A stretch of 64,000 nucleotides of DNA, taken from NCBI GenBank assembly GCA_012932295.1, contig JAAONU010000001.1, forward strand, positions 59,059,693 to 59,123,692, given 5' to 3'. The notes under the pieces were generated by a model. It ran no database searches, was not told where the DNA came from, and saw only the letters and a program-made list of their open reading frames with translations. The translations under genes and the position numbers were made by a program. This DNA comes from Cyclina sinensis. Lineage: Eukaryota; Mollusca; Bivalvia; Venerida; Veneridae. Shown here piece after piece: positions 60,975-64,000 of the stretch. The stretch's first letter is position 1, and each line of letters starts with the position of its first letter.

Positions 60975-61745
60975 TCTTAAAAATGTTTCTGAATGTCTAA
61001 TTTGCTCTTAAAATTGTTTCTGTCTAATTTACTCTTGAAATTATTTCTGTTTTATGCTCTCGAAATTATCTCCGTCTGTCTGATTTGCTCTTGAATTTGT
61101 TTCTGATTGTCTAATTTGCTCTTGAAATTATTTTCAGATGTCTTGTTTGCTCTTGAAATTGTTTCTGATTGTCTAATTTGCTCTTAAAACTGTCTCATAC
61201 TGTCAAATTTGCTCCGATCTCCCACCTGAGAGGCCAACACTCTAACCACTGAGCTAAAGAATTGTTTCCCTGACGCAGTAGTCAGAGGTTGAATTTATAC
61301 AATTATAGGAAGGTCTGCACTAGACCGTAACATATCCCCTCTTGGTAATGTCATCATTGATAATGACAAATGGTGTTGTGTATGCCTTTAGATCAGAAGA
61401 TTGGACAGAAATCTTCAAAGATTCTTTTTTATTTAGTTTTTTTTTTAACTGAGTCCAGGAGGGGTCATCTGGACAAGCCCCAATCTTACAAACATGAAAG
61501 TCCGTAATAGAAAGATGCAATGCATCTTAGAATACACAACCCAGAGCGGGATTTGAACTCGATCTCCTATGTTATAGGCCAACACTCTAACCACTGAGCC
61601 AAAGAATTGATTCCCTGACGCAGTTGTCAATAGTTGTATTTATACAATTATAGGAAGGTGTGCACTAGACCATAACACTGATTTGCTCTTAAAATTGTCT
61701 CTGATTGTCTAATTTGCTCTTGAAATTGTTTCTGAATGTCTGATT
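60975..61745 (+). repeat. 34-bp minisatellite split by SINE copies (intron after exon 36)
   Basis: Units containing GTCTAATTTGCTCTTGAAAT and TGTTTCTGA run from 60975 to about 61210 and resume at about 61680-61745. Between them lie two SINE-derived segments, so the SINE inserted in the array and part of it was later duplicated. Confidence 0.8.
61225..61680 (-). repeat. tRNA-derived SINE, one nearly full copy and one partial copy
   Basis: On the minus strand at 61680-61480: CCCTGACGCAG complement region, A box TGGCTCAGTGGTTAGAGTGT, B box GATCGAGTTCAAATCCCGCT and a tail with GATGCATTGCATCTTTC. A second, partial copy at 61320-61225 repeats the same 5' part up to the A box. Both share a flank with TTATACAATTATAGGAAGGT. 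Same family as 12540-12815. Confidence 0.8.
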
Positions 61746-62211
61746 TGTCTGGATTATTACTGCCTTTATGCTGTGCTTTTGAATTTTTACTGTCTTATAG
61801 CTACTGGTATATTTGATGCTATTTCTCTTGCATCCCAACTGAAATAAGTATGACACTTTACCCAGTAACATGTATTTTATTCCTTAAACCTTGTACAAGA
61901 TCATTAAAGCACAATGTTTTTTAGCTGTTAAATTGTGCAGTGAAATTTTTCTTCCCCTTCCTGCCAAAAAAGCTTTACCCAGCAAAGTATCACTATCATG
62001 TATCCTAGATTAAACTTCTTTTGTTTTACAGCTGTAGCTAAAAATTTTGTACAGGAAGTATTTTGATAGTTTTCTTAAATTTTTCTCCACAGAAGTTGCG
62101 TACAGTTGGTCCTAGTATATGTCTGTTAAGGAATAGTTGCCTGGAGTCCCAGAAATGGCTGAAATTACTTTGATTATACTTTAAACTTGTAGAGAGTATA
62201 ATATTTTTAAT

Positions 62212-62359
62212 TTATTATTAGTTATACAGATTCTTGGCGAGGTATACAGCCTTGTATAGCCTGTTAGAGCCTGATATAACCTTAGCTGTGTATATCAACT
62301 CTAACAGCCTATACAAGGTAGTATACCCAGCCAAGAATCTGTATAACAAATTTATAATA
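62212..62359. repeat. Foldback element near the right edge
   Basis: Arms of about 65 bases, reading GTTATACAGATTCTTGGC, GGTATAC, CCTTGTATAG and CTGTTAGAG, repeat inverted to 62359. MITE-like hairpin. Confidence 0.85.
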
Positions 62360-64000
62360 CTGCAGGTTTATTTGATTCACAAAACTTATATTCCAACACC
62401 AATCCATAGTGGCGAAAATTAATATTGGTATTCCCCTATGCTGCCTCTTTCCCACTTGATTGTTGTTCATATTTCTGCAACAGCTTCAGAAACTGCTGAA
62501 CATAAACAAGTATTTGCAATGGATAGGGGCATGCCTTTAGGATTCGTATCTTTACCAGCGGTAAAGTTTTTATATCTTTATTTCACGAGTAACTGTTTAT
62601 ATATGTATGCAAATGAAAGTTTTGGATTGCTAGCATTCATCATGTGGATGCTTGGTTTCTAAAAAACAAGGGCTTGGTGGTGAAGAGATTCGTAGGGTTA
62701 TCTACGTAACAAATGGTTGAGGGTTGAAAAAATAACACAAGAATAAGACCTTTACTACATTTGTGAAATATTGTTATAAATTGCTAAATTAATTAACTCA
62801 TACATTTGTGTTCATAGTTATCTAAACTTTTAAAGTGAAGCAAGGTCGGCCATTTTGTTTCACCTGTGAATATTCTTTCATAGCCAATCAGAAAATGGAA
62901 CTACTGCGTGGCTCTTTAAGGATGAGTTTCCTCACAGTATATATGGTTTTTCCTAACGGTATATACGGGTTTGTATACAGAAGCTCTTGTCCAATGAGAT
63001 CCATTCAAATTTATTTGCGGTATTATATTGTCTTGTATACATCACATGAATATTTTACATATATTTAGGACTATTCATGTGTTTAACATTACTGTAAAAA
63101 CCCAGATGAGGAATATAGGATTTTTGTTGTGTCCATGTTGTCTTGCTGGTCATAAACAGCATGGCTTTTATATTTTGAATAAAGTAATATATGTAATGTA
63201 ACGAATATGAGTTTAATTTATCCATGTTCTAAATCAGTAAAGAATCCTGACAACACTGTTGTCAAAAGTTGACTTAAAAAAAAAGAGAAAAGAACCAAAT
63301 TTTCACAAACTTCTCATTTGTTTTTTGACATATACTTTTTGCAGAACTATAATGATAAATTGATAATGATTACATAATGAAAAGAACAAACTTCAGTGTC
63401 ATGGTAAAATGTAAATGTCTCCATAGCAACTTGTTACAGCTGAATTGTAAAGATTGCTAGAATATCTGCATGCTTTGCCATATATGCATTGTCCTTTCAT
63501 TCTTATTCTGTGAAAATTATTGTCACTGTCTCTAATAGCAAAGAAAAGGTTACATTTTATAAGTAAATACACAAGTGGATTTACTATTAGTCCATATCAG
63601 CACGAGTTAAGCAACATTTCAGTTCAATTCCAGTGTGATGCTGTGACTAATTAGAGTATGTTGTGCTGTTAATGCTATTATACACCATTTATATTCATCA
63701 GAGTTTTGTTTAAGAGGGATGTACATCTTTTTTGGTGGTGTTTTTAAAGTTAAAATAGACAGTGTTTGAAAATAGGGTTCAGACAAGTAAGTTACAAATG
63801 ATAATTGATTAAGTTTACCTCATACAGCTAGTTAAATTGTTATCTTAATTTCTTAACTTGAATTTATTCAAGAAGTATGTGAATAATAACATTTATATTT
63901 TCTGTAATACATCATTCTGTCTAAGAATATCTCTTTTAGAAAATTGAAAACAACAAACTGACTTGACCAAAAGCTTATGTAACTGTTATTTTAGTCATTT
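62360..64000. other. Intron or 3' flank with no recognised feature
   Basis: I find no match to the remaining C-terminal part of tuberin here, so this is presumed intron of TSC2. No clear repeat, RNA gene or long open frame is visible. Confidence 0.5.

Noticed and set aside
62031..62090. Segment after TTTTACAG reading AVAKNFVQEVF as a TSC2 C-terminal exon
   Set aside because: Similarity to human TSVAKIVSD is only a few residues and no proper donor or continuation follows.

Overview
This is AT-rich animal nuclear DNA with intron-dense genes. It holds most of two conserved housekeeping genes in divergent (head-to-head) orientation, separated by about 7.7 kb of transposon debris. The repeat content (tRNA-derived SINEs, foldback elements, Jockey/CR1-like LINE fragments, and elements with AGCTCACCTG...CAGGTGAGC ends around a tandem-repeat core) suggests a bivalve mollusc. 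That placement is inference, not proof.

Region 1-7159 (minus strand): PRPF31, the U4/U6 snRNP protein Prp31. Eleven coding exons are visible (start codon at 7159-7157, last visible exon 362-490). The final C-terminal exon or exons lie beyond the left edge. Every exon joins in frame except exon 4 to exon 5, which is one base out with canonical splice sites.

Region 7160-14853: intergenic. It holds a partial copy of a TIR element, a hAT-like non-autonomous element, a pyrimidine-rich tract, a nest of decayed non-LTR retrotransposons with a SINE inserted in one of them, and a separate 3' LINE fragment next to the second gene.

Region 14854 to beyond 59628 (plus strand): TSC2 (tuberin), the Rheb GAP of the TSC1/TSC2 complex that restrains mTORC1. 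Thirty-six coding exons were placed by homology, phase and splice signals, about 1708 residues. They run from the N-terminal HEAT-type region to most of the C-terminal RapGAP domain, including the HIGND motif of the asparagine thumb. A possible 27-nt microexon follows. The last roughly 100 residues lie past the right edge. Two Akt-type sites equivalent to human S939 and T1462 are visible.

The most interesting points are: (1) a one-base frameshift in the large TSC2 exon 32 that stops translation before the GAP domain in the sequence as given; (2) a 32-bp minisatellite of ten units that replicates the 3' splice site and start of TSC2 exon 29, so nine decoy acceptors lie in tandem before the true one; (3) a transposon 3' end that forms the polypyrimidine tract of the exon 9 acceptor; (4) a family of modular intronic elements with shared ends and different tandem cores of about 145-166 bp; (5) a Cys-rich pair of motifs (CxxC and CxCxC) in the tuberin linker.
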